Assembly: GCA_002170485.2 (NCBI GenBank)
Contig: NHDZ02000127.1
Coordinates: 1 to 53,908 of the forward strand
DNA: 53,908 nucleotides
Direction: 5' to 3'
Source: MED660 sp002691025
GTDB taxonomy: Bacteria > Myxococcota_A > UBA9160 > UBA4427
In this document: positions 24,766-33,601 of the stretch, piece after piece
Layout: every line of letters starts with the position of its first letter
Numbering within the stretch: position 1 is the first letter of the stretch
The notes under the pieces: generated by a model
The model's input: only the letters and a program-made list of their open reading frames with translations
Database searches by the model: none
Told to the model about the DNA's origin: nothing
Position numbers and translations under genes: made by a program

Positions 24766-26036
24766 AGCCCAGAGCGGTTCACCTGGCCGATCTGGACCTG
24801 CTCCTCCGTTTGTGTGAAGACGTTCGGCCGGGGGCCTGGAGTCGGACCCAACTGAGCGACGAGATGGCGAGGAAGGATGCCCGGATCCTGTGCGTGGACG
24901 CCGCCGGGACCGGGGAGAGTCGGGTTCTGGGCCTCCTGCTGGCTCGCTCCGTGGCCGGAGAACTCGAGATTCTCGACGTGGCGGTGGCCGAGGACGTTCG
25001 TCGGCGAGGCATCGGGCGAAGTTTGCTGACTTCGCTCCTGGCTCGAGCGCAAGAAGAGGGGGTCACGCGTGTGCTTCTCGAGGTCAGGGCTTCCAATCGA
25101 GCCGCTCAAAGTCTCTACGCCGATCACGGATTCGTGGTCGAGGGGCGCCGAGCGCGCTATTACCCTGATGGCGAAGATGCTTTCCTCATGACACAGCACA
25201 CCCCCAACCGGACCGTTCGTCCCGCGCCTGTTCGCGCCGAGGCCGAGGTGCTTGAGAATATCGCCGAGGGGGGCGGCAACTATCGACTTTCCCTGGCCAT
25301 TCCGAATTGGCCCGGCGCGGATCCGGGCCAGTTCCTGATGCTTTCGGCGGGGGCCTGGACCGACGTCGCTCGCACCGACCCCCTGTTGCCCCGTCCCATG
25401 GCTGTCTTCAGGCAGAGCCCGCTGGGCCCGGACTCGGCGCGGGTCGAGACGCTCTACAAAGCGGTGGGGCGTGGGTCTGGCTTGCTCGCTCAGGCCCAGG
25501 TCGGGCAGCGGATTCGGGTGGTGGGTCCTTTGGGGGGGCGGTTTCCTCTCCCGCAGCCCGAAGAGCGAGCTCTCCTGGTGGGCGGTGGAACAGGCACGGC
25601 GTCGCTTTATGAACTCGCAGCCCAGGCGGCCCGGACCGGCGAGGTGGATGTGGTACTCGGGGCTCGGTCCGAACAAGACCTCATGGGTGTCTCCTTGTTC
25701 AGGGATCTGGGCGTGCGCGTGCACACGACGACAGAAGACGGGAGTCATGGCCTACGGGGCCGTGTCACCGACCTGATTCCACAATTGACGGCTGAGAATC
25801 CGCAATCGTTTTCCCTTTATGCGTGTGGCCCGACGCCGATGATGCACGCCTGTGCGCGGTTGGCCGAGGAGTTGGGGGTCCCGCGCTGCTGGGTTTCGCT
25901 GGAGAACACCATGGCGTGCGGCTTTGGGGTCTGCCTCGGGTGCGCGGTTCCTCTCTCCGAGGGGGGATTTTCACTTCTATGTCGCGTGGGGCCCGTCTAT
26001 TCGGCCAGTGAAATCAGCTGGGAGGGTCTGCCGTGA
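24762..26036 (+). CDS. Fusion of RimI-type N-acetyltransferase and PyrK (dihydroorotate dehydrogenase electron-transfer subunit)
   Basis: 424 residues in one uninterrupted frame. Residues 1-146 are a GNAT domain close to RimI: ILDVAVAEDVRRRGIGRSLL (acetyl-CoA loop) and NRAAQSLYADHGFV. Residues about 157-424 are PyrK: RPMAVFRQ (FAD), LLVGGGTGTASLYELA (NAD), and the [2Fe-2S] cysteines C386, C391, C394 and C407 (CGFGVCLGC...C). RimI acetylates the N-terminus of ribosomal protein S18; PyrK carries electrons from PyrD to NAD. The ATG overlaps the lpxC stop and the stop overlaps the pyrD GTG, so all three are translationally coupled. The fusion of two unrelated housekeeping activities is unusual. 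Confidence 0.9.
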   Translation: MKPRAVHLADLDLLLRLCEDVRPGAWSRTQLSDEMARKDARILCVDAAGTGESRVLGLLLARSVAGELEILDVAVAEDVRRRGIGRSLLTSLLARAQEEGVTRVLLEVRASNRAAQSLYADHGFVVEGRRARYYPDGEDAFLMTQHTPNRTVRPAPVRAEAEVLENIAEGGGNYRLSLAIPNWPGADPGQFLMLSAGAWTDVARTDPLLPRPMAVFRQSPLGPDSARVETLYKAVGRGSGLLAQAQVGQRIRVVGPLGGRFPLPQPEERALLVGGGTGTASLYELAAQAARTGEVDVVLGARSEQDLMGVSLFRDLGVRVHTTTEDGSHGLRGRVTDLIPQLTAENPQSFSLYACGPTPMMHACARLAEELGVPRCWVSLENTMACGFGVCLGCAVPLSEGGFSLLCRVGPVYSASEISWEGLP

Positions 26037-26965
26037 GCGGGAAAGTCGACACGCGGGTCCGCCTGGCGGGGATCGATTTGAAGAATCCCGTTCTGACCGC
26101 TTCGGGGACTTTCGGCTACGGGACGGAATTCCAGGACTTCATGGATCTGACGCAGATTGGTGGCTTCGTGGGCAAGAGTCTCACTCGCGCACCCCGGTGG
26201 GGAAATCCACCCCCTCGCATCGCCGAAACCCCCTCGGGGATGCTGAACGCGATCAGTATCGAAAATATCGGGGTGGAAGCCTTCCTCAAAGAGCGGTTGC
26301 CCGCACTTCCAGAGGATGTCGTGGTGATTGCCAGCTGCTTTGGGACGGACCCCGAAGACTATGCGGATCTGGCGGCGGAACTCTCCGAGTCTCCGCGCAT
26401 CGCTGGAATCGAGATCAATGCTTCCTGCCCCCATGTCAAGAGTGGTGGGATCGAGTTCGGGCAGGACCCGAATCTTCTGGGCGCTCTGGTCCGCCGGGTC
26501 CGGGAGGCGAGCTCCAAGCCGTTTCTGGTGAAACTCTCGCCCAATGTTTCCCGAATCGGCGATATGGCCAAGGTCTGCGAGGATTCGGGGGCCGATGGAA
26601 TCAGTCTGATCAACACGGTGCAGGCCATGGATGTGGATGTTCAGACGCGACGGCCGGTTCTGTCGAATATCCTGGGGGGCCTTTCGGGTCCAGCCATTCG
26701 TCCGATCGCACTGCGTATGGTCTGGCAGGCCTCTCAGGCGGTGAATATCCCCATTTGTGGCTCCGGCGGGATCCTGACTGCCGAGGATGCCGTGAAATTC
26801 ATGCTCTGTGGGGCCACCGCCGTACAGGTCGGGACCGCGAACTACACCAACCCCATGGCGGCCGCTGAAATTGCGGTGGGGATTGCGGACTATGCGGCGG
26901 AACACGGCTTCCCCCGGGTCGCCGACCTGGTTGGGGCTCTGGATCTCTCTTCGCGCAGTGCCTGA
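26033..26965 (+). CDS. pyrD: Dihydroorotate dehydrogenase, class 1B catalytic subunit
   Basis: 310 residues, a TIM-barrel flavoprotein. Landmarks: TASGTFGYGTEFQDF, GGFVGKSLT, EINASCPHVKSGG with the class 1B catalytic Cys, FLVKLSPNV, GISLINTVQAMD and GGLSGPAIRPIALRMV, ending with the FMN-phosphate loop CGSGGILTAEDAVKFMLCGATAVQVGTAN. Class 1B enzymes need PyrK, which is supplied by the fused gene just upstream. Makes orotate for pyrimidine synthesis. The GTG start overlaps the upstream stop. Confidence 0.95.
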   Translation: MSGKVDTRVRLAGIDLKNPVLTASGTFGYGTEFQDFMDLTQIGGFVGKSLTRAPRWGNPPPRIAETPSGMLNAISIENIGVEAFLKERLPALPEDVVVIASCFGTDPEDYADLAAELSESPRIAGIEINASCPHVKSGGIEFGQDPNLLGALVRRVREASSKPFLVKLSPNVSRIGDMAKVCEDSGADGISLINTVQAMDVDVQTRRPVLSNILGGLSGPAIRPIALRMVWQASQAVNIPICGSGGILTAEDAVKFMLCGATAVQVGTANYTNPMAAAEIAVGIADYAAEHGFPRVADLVGALDLSSRSA

Positions 26966-27006
26966 TCTTGCGAACGAGCCGCAATTCATTTAAGTTACGC
27001 GGGCTT

Positions 27007-27042
27007 ACATGACGAGTTCCGGTTCTTGGAAACGCGTCATGT
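27007..27042 (+). repeat. Inverted repeat / hairpin after pyrD
   Basis: ACATGACG (27007-27014) and CGTCATGT (27035-27042) are perfect complements, with further inner pairing (GTT/AAC and CC/GG). No T-run follows. It could be an mRNA hairpin or a DNA operator. Confidence 0.45.
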
Positions 27043-27294
27043 GGCTTCTCCAACAGGTTCGTAGTTCCTTAATTAATCGCTTGATCGGCTTGTTTTCGAC
27101 CGCGTGCAGAGCATCGTTGCGCGGGAAGAGCGGCAGGATGCATGCATGATCGAGCAGAGGGATCGAAAGTGAATTCAGTCTGTGGGTGATGCCATTTCGT
27201 AGGCGCAAGACGAGTCGGTAAATTGCTTTTCGGGTAGTCGGGATAGGACCGAGCCAGTGTGATTCGGACGAATCGCAGGGTGTGATCCGGAAAA

Positions 27295-27320
27295 GTGGAC
27301 GCAGGTCCGCTTTTTTTTTT
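27295..27320 (+). terminator. Short GC hairpin followed by T10, upstream of rimP
   Basis: GTGGAC (27295-27300) pairs with GTCCGC (27305-27310), one G-T wobble, tetraloop GCAG, followed by ten consecutive T at 27311-27320. The stem is short but the T-run is the longest in the window. It lies 55 bases before the rimP start. Confidence 0.55.
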
Positions 27321-27374
27321 CGCGAAATACGGAAATGAAGCGGGGAAAAGATTCGAAAAGTGGTTGCCGGAAAG

Positions 27375-27899
27375 ATGGAGAGGGAAAAAGTCGAGGCGAT
27401 GTACGACCGGATTCCTGAAGACTTGAAGAGTTGCATCGAGCCGGTTGTGGATGAACATGGCTACGAATTGATGAATGTGGAGTCCGTGAAGGACAGAGGC
27501 AGCACAGTGCTGAGAGTGACCGTGGATACAGTCAGTGGAGATGGAAGGGTTCCGGTGGATGCCATCGCCTCTTTGTCTCGCGAACTGGGAACGGGACTGG
27601 ACGCAGAGGACATTGTTTCGGGCGCATATCGTCTTGAAGTCTCATCACCGGGATTGGATCGGATGCTGGCAAGGCAGAAAGACTTCAAAGCGGCTGTGGG
27701 AAGCCAGGTCAAACTCAAGACCCTTCGGCCCTTGGATGGGCGGCGGAAATTCAGAGGTGAATTGGTGGAGTTCAACGAACAAGAGGCGGTTCTGACTGTC
27801 GACGGCGAAAGACTGACTGTGCCCTTTGTCGAGATCGAGAAGGCAAATTCGGTGTACAGCTTCAGTTCGGCTGATTTCCGCGGTGAGGAACAGGCCTGA
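27375..27899 (+). CDS. rimP: Ribosome maturation factor RimP
   Basis: 174 residues. The two-domain RimP pattern is clear: IEPVVDEHGYELMNVESVKDR, TVDTVSGDGRVPVDAIASLSRELG, YRLEVSSPGLDRML and then a C-terminal SH3-like barrel (GSQVKLKTLRPLDGRRKFRGEL). RimP acts in 30S subunit assembly. Start is uncertain between GTG 27360, ATG 27375 and ATG 27399; none has an ideal SD. It heads the nusA-infB cluster, as in most bacteria. Confidence 0.92.
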   Translation: MEREKVEAMYDRIPEDLKSCIEPVVDEHGYELMNVESVKDRGSTVLRVTVDTVSGDGRVPVDAIASLSRELGTGLDAEDIVSGAYRLEVSSPGLDRMLARQKDFKAAVGSQVKLKTLRPLDGRRKFRGELVEFNEQEAVLTVDGERLTVPFVEIEKANSVYSFSSADFRGEEQA

Positions 27900-27969
27900 C
27901 CTTGTTCGGTACAGAGGGATCGTCTACCCGGTTGAGGGCCGGGACACACTGGATGGAGTGGAGCGCAGC

Positions 27970-29352
27970 ATGCTCATAGCGAATCTAAAAAGAGAAATAG
28001 ATCAGATTGCCAAGGACAAGGGCATCGATTCGAACGAGATAATCGGGGCTCTGGAAGAGGCGATGATCCAGGCCGCTCGGAAGAAGCATGGCCAGGACAA
28101 GGAAATCGAGGCTCGCTACAACACTGAGTTGAGCGAGATCGAGTTGTTTGAGTTCAAGGAAGTGGTGGAGACGGTGAGCGATGCCTCGAGTCAGGTTTCG
28201 CTTCAGTCCGCGCGTCAGGACTATGACCCCGAAGCCGAGGTCGGGGACGAAATCGGTGTCAAGATGGACACATCCGACTTCGGACGCATTCTTGCCCAGA
28301 CGGCCAAGCAGGTCATCATCCAACGAATTCGGGATGCGGAGAGGGATCAGACCTTCGACGAGTATCAGGATCGCAACGGCGAAGTGGTCAACGGAATCGT
28401 TCGTCGCTTTGAAAAGGGTTCCTTGATTGTCGACCTGGGTCGAGCCGAAGCCATCCTGCCTCCCAAGGAGCAGGTTCCGAGAGAGGGCTATCGACCGGGC
28501 GATCGGATTCGGGCCTACGTGAAGGAAGTCAACCGCTTGAGCAAGGGTCCGCAGATCCTTCTGTCTCGGAATTGCGTTGAACTTCTCACGAAGCTCTTCG
28601 AGCAGGAAGTTCCGGAGATGTACGAGAAGATCGTCTCCATTGAATCGGCCGCACGCGAGCCGGGCGGTCGCTCCAAGATCGCCGTGTCGTCTCGTGACGG
28701 AGATGTCGATCCGGTGGGAGCTTGCGTGGGCATGAAGGGGAGCCGAGTGCAGTCGGTGGTGCAGGAACTCCGAGGGGAGCGCATTGACATCGTCCCCTGG
28801 CACCCGGACCCGGCTCGTTATGTGTGTAGTGCGTTGTCACCGGCGCAGGTTTCGAAAGTCATCATTGACGAAGAAGCCAAGTCCATGGACGTCATCGTGC
28901 CTGACGACCAGCTTTCGCTGGCCATTGGCCGACGAGGTCAGAATGTCCGGTTGGCGGTGCAGCTCACGAAGTGGAGCATCGACATCAAGAGCGAATCCAA
29001 GATGAAGGAGATTGCGGATTGGCTCTCTCGTGCCGTGTCCGAGGTGGAAGGTTGCGGGGATCCCGAGGCCGAGCTCCTCTTGCAGCAGGGTGTCACGAGC
29101 CTGGAAGATCTGGCGGCTTGTGCGTCCGACCTGCTCACGGCTCTGCCCGGAATCGATGATGACGGTGCGGCTCGAATCAAGGCGCGGGCCACGGAACTGA
29201 TCGTCGAAAAGGAAGCCGAGGAAGAGCGGGCTCGAGTGGAGGCCGAATCGAAGTTGGCCGCCGAGGGGCAGGAGCCCGTGGTTGAAAACATGACTGAAAC
29301 GACCGAGGTGGCGGAGACGTCCACTGAGGCAGGATCGCAGGAATCGTCCTAG
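27970..29352 (+). CDS. nusA: Transcription termination/antitermination factor NusA
   Basis: 460 residues. Order of domains: RNAP-binding N-terminal domain (MLIANLKREIDQIAKDKGID), S1 domain (GIVRRFEKGSLIVDLGRAEAILP), KH1 and KH2 (VGACVGMKGSRVQSVVQEL and LSLAIGRRGQNVRLAVQL), then one C-terminal helix-hairpin-helix repeat (LLLQQGVTSLEDLAACASDLLTALPGIDDDGAARI) and an acidic tail. ATG 27970 has GGAG about seven bases upstream; the open frame before it overlaps rimP and is not coding. NusA controls pausing and termination and often feeds back on its own operon. Confidence 0.96.
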   Translation: MLIANLKREIDQIAKDKGIDSNEIIGALEEAMIQAARKKHGQDKEIEARYNTELSEIELFEFKEVVETVSDASSQVSLQSARQDYDPEAEVGDEIGVKMDTSDFGRILAQTAKQVIIQRIRDAERDQTFDEYQDRNGEVVNGIVRRFEKGSLIVDLGRAEAILPPKEQVPREGYRPGDRIRAYVKEVNRLSKGPQILLSRNCVELLTKLFEQEVPEMYEKIVSIESAAREPGGRSKIAVSSRDGDVDPVGACVGMKGSRVQSVVQELRGERIDIVPWHPDPARYVCSALSPAQVSKVIIDEEAKSMDVIVPDDQLSLAIGRRGQNVRLAVQLTKWSIDIKSESKMKEIADWLSRAVSEVEGCGDPEAELLLQQGVTSLEDLAACASDLLTALPGIDDDGAARIKARATELIVEKEAEEERARVEAESKLAAEGQEPVVENMTETTEVAETSTEAGSQESS

Positions 29353-29368
29353 AGACGCTTGGAGCCAC

Positions 29369-31888
29369 ATGGCCAAATTGAGGGCATACAAGCTCGCTGA
29401 AGAGCTGGGAATCGACCGACACGAATTCGTTTCAAGAGCGGCGGAAGCGGGCGTGGAGGTCAGGAGCGCCATGTCGGGTCTCGATGAATCCGAAGTGGAG
29501 ACCCTGCGTGAAAAGCTGGGGCAACCGACGCGCGCGAAGCGGCAGATGGTTGAAAGTCGGGTCGAGGGGAGTGGGGGCGCTACGGTTCTTCGCCGCCGGA
29601 AGAAGGCCAAGGCGGAGCCTGTCCCTGAGCCCGTGGTGGAAGAGGCGCCGGCCGAAGAGGCGGATCCCGTACCGGCCGAAGAGGTCGCCCTCGAGTCGCC
29701 CGAGATAGAAGATGCCATCGCGGCGGCTGAGGAAGCCGCTGCCGATGAGGCCGCTGAGTCCGAAGCAGCGCCGGAAGAGTCTCCTGAGGCTGAGGTCGCG
29801 ACTCCCCAAGTACAAGCAGAGGGCCAAGCGGGCGAGGGCGCGGCGGCGACCGCGTCGACGCGTTCGGAACCGGCGACCCCGGCGACCCCGGCGAGTCAAG
29901 ACGACCGGAAGGGTCGCAAACGCAAGCGCGTTCGCGAGATCGTGAATCTCCAGGAACAGGAAAAATTTGCCAGACAGATCACGTCGCGGGGGCAGACCCC
30001 GAGGCGTTCCGCAGACGCACAGTCGCGTCCCGCGGTGAGCCCCCGTCGGAAGAGGCGGGACAAGCTGTCTCCGCGTCCCGCGGCGGCGGCGGCAGCGGAG
30101 CAGACCAAGGCCATCAAGGTCGCGGGTGAAGTCACGGTTGGCGAATTGGCCAAGTTGATCGGAGTCAAGGCCCCGGTGGTCCAGGGTAAACTGATGGCCT
30201 TGGGCATCATGGTTTCCATCAATCAAAGGGTGGACATCGAGACCTGCCGCAAGCTCGCTCAGGAATACGACATCGAAGTGCAGGATGTGGGCTTCAAGGA
30301 AGAGGAGTTCCTGGATATTTCACCGTTGCCTGTTTCCGGCGACGAGGGAGCCGAGGGGGATTCGGCCTCGGTTGTCCAGCGTGCGCCGGTGATCACGGTG
30401 ATGGGGCATGTGGATCACGGCAAGACCTCACTTCTGGATGCCATCCGTGATACGCGGTTGAAGGTGGTGGATCAGGAAGCCGGCGGCATCACTCAGCACA
30501 TCGGTGCCTACCAGGTGAAGTCGCGCGATCGGACGCTGAGCTTCATTGACACTCCCGGCCATGCGGCTTTTACAGCCATGCGGGCTCGAGGTGCGGCGGT
30601 GACGGACATCGTGGTCCTGGTGGTGGCGGCCAATGACGGCGTCATGCCACAGACCATTGAGGCCATCGAGCACGCCCAGGCGGCCGGCTGTCCCATCGTG
30701 GTGGCGATCAACAAGATCGACCTCCCGGAAGCGGATTCTGAAAAGGCCAAGCAGAGATTGACGGAGCATAATCTCGTGCCCGAGGACTTCGGCGGGGATG
30801 TGATCTGTGTGGATGTCTCGGCCAAGACCGGGGAAGGAATTCCGAATCTGCTCGAGATGCTGGCTCTTCAGACCGAGTTGCTTGAACTGAAGGCCGACCC
30901 CACTCGCCGGGCCAGTGGCTTCGTGCTGGAGGCGAATCTGGACAAGGGGCGAGGCCCCATGGCGACGCTTCTGGTGCTGGACGGAACCTTGAAGAAGGGG
31001 GACGTGCTGGTGGCGGGCTCCCAGTCGGGTCGGACTCGCGTGATGGAAGACGATCAAGGTCAGCGCTTGACTGAAGCCGGTCCTTCTGCCCCTGTGCAGG
31101 TGCAAGGTCTCTCTGGCGTGCCCGCGGCGGGGCAGGAATTCCATGTGGTCGAGAGTGACCGTATTGCCAAGCAGATTACGTCTCATCGCGAGGAACGCGA
31201 GCGAGGTGAAGTGGTAGCGGCGCCGGCACGGTTGACCCTGGAAGAGTTCTTCGCCCGAGCGGACGGTACGATGACCAAGGAATTGCCCCTGGTTCTCAAG
31301 GCCGACGTTCAGGGAACCAGCGAAGCGGTTCGTGATTCGCTCGAGAAACTGTCGACGGATGAGGTCAAGGTCAAGGTGCTTTCGGCCGGTGTCGGTGCGA
31401 TCACGGAGAGTGACGTCATGTTGGCTTCGGCCAGTGAGGCCATCGTGATCGGCTTTCACGTGAGGCCCTATCCCGAGGCTCGCGCTGCGGCGGACCGCCA
31501 AGGTGTGGATGTGCGTAGCTACACCATCATCATGGATCTGATCGATGAGGTGAAGGGGGCCATGTCGGGTCTCTTGCCGCCGCTTCGACGTGAAACCATG
31601 CTGGGTCGGGCTGAGGTCAAGCAGATCTTCACGATCCCGCGAATGGGAACCATCGCCGGTTCCATGGTGGTTGAAGGAAAGGTGCAGAGGAACGCGCATT
31701 GTCGCCTGGTTCGAGACGGAGTTCAGGTCTACGAAGGCGAGGTCGAGTCTCTGCGACGCTTCAAGGATGACGTTCGCGAGGTTTCCAACGGCAGTGAGTG
31801 CGGCATCGGGATTTCAAACTTCAATGATGTGAAGCCCGGTGACGAGATCGAAGTCTTTGAGGTCGAAGAGGTTCCGGCGACCATCTAG
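29369..31888 (+). CDS. infB: Translation initiation factor IF-2
   Basis: 839 residues. The N-terminal IF2N module (KLRAYKLAEELGIDRHEFV) is followed by about 200 residues of Ala/Glu-rich linker and a second IF2N-like segment (EVTVGELAKLIGVKAPVV). The GTPase core has GHVDHGKTSL, GGITQHIGAY, DTPGHAAFTAMRARG and NKIDLPEAD; domains II-IV follow to an FEVEEV ending. It brings initiator tRNA to the 30S subunit. Seventeen bases separate it from nusA; the ylxR and L7Ae-like genes found here in some bacteria are absent. Confidence 0.97.
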   Translation: MAKLRAYKLAEELGIDRHEFVSRAAEAGVEVRSAMSGLDESEVETLREKLGQPTRAKRQMVESRVEGSGGATVLRRRKKAKAEPVPEPVVEEAPAEEADPVPAEEVALESPEIEDAIAAAEEAAADEAAESEAAPEESPEAEVATPQVQAEGQAGEGAAATASTRSEPATPATPASQDDRKGRKRKRVREIVNLQEQEKFARQITSRGQTPRRSADAQSRPAVSPRRKRRDKLSPRPAAAAAAEQTKAIKVAGEVTVGELAKLIGVKAPVVQGKLMALGIMVSINQRVDIETCRKLAQEYDIEVQDVGFKEEEFLDISPLPVSGDEGAEGDSASVVQRAPVITVMGHVDHGKTSLLDAIRDTRLKVVDQEAGGITQHIGAYQVKSRDRTLSFIDTPGHAAFTAMRARGAAVTDIVVLVVAANDGVMPQTIEAIEHAQAAGCPIVVAINKIDLPEADSEKAKQRLTEHNLVPEDFGGDVICVDVSAKTGEGIPNLLEMLALQTELLELKADPTRRASGFVLEANLDKGRGPMATLLVLDGTLKKGDVLVAGSQSGRTRVMEDDQGQRLTEAGPSAPVQVQGLSGVPAAGQEFHVVESDRIAKQITSHREERERGEVVAAPARLTLEEFFARADGTMTKELPLVLKADVQGTSEAVRDSLEKLSTDEVKVKVLSAGVGAITESDVMLASASEAIVIGFHVRPYPEARAAADRQGVDVRSYTIIMDLIDEVKGAMSGLLPPLRRETMLGRAEVKQIFTIPRMGTIAGSMVVEGKVQRNAHCRLVRDGVQVYEGEVESLRRFKDDVREVSNGSECGIGISNFNDVKPGDEIEVFEVEEVPATI

Positions 31889-31910
31889 AGACAGGGACGG
31901 AGGACAGCCC

Positions 31911-32279
31911 ATGAGAGTCGGGGCGGCCTTGTTGGAGATCCGAGTGCATGGGTCCCACTCACTGAAGGAAAAGCGGGGAGTCGTTCGATCCATTGTTCAA
32001 AGGCTCAGGAACCGGCACAACGTTTCCGTGGCCGAAGTGGGTGGACAGGGAACCTGGCAAAGAGCCGTGATTGGATTGTCCGCCGTGGGTCAGGACGTTC
32101 CCATGGTTCAAGGTCGCTTGCAGGCGGCCCTGAGCTTTGTGGAGTCCCTGAATCTGGCAGAAGTGATGGCCTCGGATATTGAAATGTTGGATACCCCTTG
32201 TGTGATCGAGGATGAGGAGGACGGGGAAGTGGAAGCACTTCCCTGGGAGGAGGAGCTTGATCGTGTCGATCCGAAGTGA
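31911..32279 (+). CDS. DUF503 (YlxP-like) protein
   Basis: 122 residues. The family signature MRVGAALLEIRVHGSHSLKEKR, then VVRSIVQRLRNRHNVSVAEVGGQG and WQRAVIGLSAVG, is unmistakable. The start at 31911 follows GGAGG at good distance. DUF503 proteins sit between infB and rbfA in many Firmicutes and deltaproteobacteria and are suspected to help ribosome assembly, without a proven activity. The acidic tail (EDEEDGEVEALPWEEELD) overlaps the rbfA start. Confidence 0.9.
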   Translation: MRVGAALLEIRVHGSHSLKEKRGVVRSIVQRLRNRHNVSVAEVGGQGTWQRAVIGLSAVGQDVPMVQGRLQAALSFVESLNLAEVMASDIEMLDTPCVIEDEEDGEVEALPWEEELDRVDPK

Positions 32280-32679
32280 GCGGATCGCGGAGCAGATCCG
32301 GGCCGAGTTGGACCAACTCCTTCGTCAGGAAACAAGTGACCCGAGAGTGGGTTTGCTGACGTTGACACGAGTCAAACTCAGTGCAGATATGGGGACAGCC
32401 ACCATCTTCTGGAGTCCGCTGGCCGCTGATCCGGAAACCGACGTGAAAGATATTTCAGACGGACTGACCTCGGCGACGGGTTTCTTACGGGGGCGATTGG
32501 CTCGTCGGCTCTCCTTGAGAAGGATGCCGACGTTGTCGTTCCGGTACGATCCGTCTTTGAGGGAGGGGTCGGAGACGTTGGCTCTCTTGCGGGGACTGCC
32601 GGAAGTGCAGTCGGAGTCGCAAGAGGAGCGGGCGGACGATGAGGTAGGCACCGGGGAGGGAGAACATGGGGAAGAATAA
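32263..32679 (+). CDS. rbfA: 30S ribosome-binding factor RbfA
   Basis: 138 residues with the KH-like fold: SERIAEQIRAELDQLLRQETSDPRVGLLTLTRVKLSADMGTATIFWSPL, then LTSATGFLRGRLARRLSLRRMPTLSFRYD. A charged tail replaces a longer C-terminus. GTG 32263 follows GGAGGAGG; TTG 32257 is an alternative. It overlaps both the DUF503 stop and the truB start. It matures 16S rRNA and helps cold adaptation. Confidence 0.92.
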   Translation: MSIRSERIAEQIRAELDQLLRQETSDPRVGLLTLTRVKLSADMGTATIFWSPLAADPETDVKDISDGLTSATGFLRGRLARRLSLRRMPTLSFRYDPSLREGSETLALLRGLPEVQSESQEERADDEVGTGEGEHGEE

Positions 32680-33601
32680 CTACAGAAGAAGAAGAGCACC
32701 CAAAGACAAACCCGGTCCGGCTGGATTCCTGGTGGTGGACAAGCCCGGTGGCATGACTTCCCACGACGTCGTGGAAGCGGCGCGGGGATGGCTCGGTATT
32801 CGACGGATCGGCCACCTGGGAACATTGGATCCCCAGGCGACGGGTGTGCTTCCCCTGGCGATTCGCGGTGCGACGAAATTGGTCCCCTTCCTGCAGACCG
32901 CGGAGAAGAGCTATGTGGGCACCGCGACCCTGGGCATGACCACCGACACCCTCGACGGAGAAGGGGAGGTGACCAGTCGCCACGAAGGGGCCCTGCCCGA
33001 AGAAGCGGATGTCGTGAAGGCGCTGGAGGGCTTCAAAGGCCATATCGAGCAGATTCCGCCCATGTACAGCGCGGTGAAGAGGGACGGTGTGCCGCTCCAT
33101 CGTCTGGCACGCCAAGGCGAAGAGGTGGAGCGTGAGCCGAAGTCGGTTTTCATCCGGCGAATCGAAATCATGCGTTTTGAATCGCCCGAGGTCGAGATCG
33201 ATGTGCAGTGCGGGGCGGGAACCTACGTCCGGACCCTGGCTCATGATCTGGGGCAGGTCCTGGGCTGCGGGGCGTACCTGTCGGCCCTGCGTCGAATGGG
33301 GAGTGCGCCTTTCGGGATCCAGGATGCCCATACCCCGGAGGTCTTTGAGGAGGCCGCTCGGGAAGGGCGGATCAGTGAATTGTTGGTTCCGCCGGAACGG
33401 GCTCTGGGTCTGGCCACCCTTGAACTGGCTCAGCCCGCCATCACGCGAATCGAGAACGGAGGCGACATTTCCCCCGGGACACTCGAGAGAGAGAAGCCGG
33501 GCACCCAGGTTTCCGCTCTGGATCAGACCGGGCGCATGGTCGCCGTTCTGGAGCTTCGGGCGGACCGCCGACTCTGGCCCCTGCGGGTTCTGCCGGCATG
33601 A
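32666..33601 (+). CDS. truB: tRNA pseudouridine-55 synthase TruB
   Basis: 311 residues. Key motifs: LVVDKPGGMTSHDVV, GHLGTLDPQATGVLPLAIRGATKL with the catalytic Asp, and SYVGTATLGMTTDTLDGEGE. Next come QIPPMYSAVKRDGVPLHRLARQG and CGAGTYVRTLAHDLG. The last 80 residues form a PUA-like end (NGGDISPGTLER). It makes pseudouridine at U55 in the T-loop. The ATG lies inside the rbfA 3' end, so translation is coupled. Confidence 0.95.
   Translation: MGKNNYRRRRAPKDKPGPAGFLVVDKPGGMTSHDVVEAARGWLGIRRIGHLGTLDPQATGVLPLAIRGATKLVPFLQTAEKSYVGTATLGMTTDTLDGEGEVTSRHEGALPEEADVVKALEGFKGHIEQIPPMYSAVKRDGVPLHRLARQGEEVEREPKSVFIRRIEIMRFESPEVEIDVQCGAGTYVRTLAHDLGQVLGCGAYLSALRRMGSAPFGIQDAHTPEVFEEAAREGRISELLVPPERALGLATLELAQPAITRIENGGDISPGTLEREKPGTQVSALDQTGRMVAVLELRADRRLWPLRVLPA

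Larger units (their letters stand above)
26966..27374. promoter_or_regulatory. Long leader of the rimP-nusA-infB cluster
   Basis: About 410 noncoding bases. A weak promoter candidate, TTGCGA (26968-26973), 17 bases, TAAGTT (26991-26996), sits right after pyrD. It is followed by a hairpin at 27007-27042 and, at the far end, a T10 terminator-like element at 27295-27320. The middle is AT-richer than its surroundings (for example TTCCTTAATTAATCG). The layout suggests either plain termination after pyrD plus a separate rimP promoter, or a regulated leader. No tRNA is visible in it. Confidence 0.45.

Noticed and set aside
27826..27969. Upstream extension of nusA by 48 codons
   Set aside because: It overlaps rimP in another frame, and NusA sequence starts at MLIANLKREID with a good SD.
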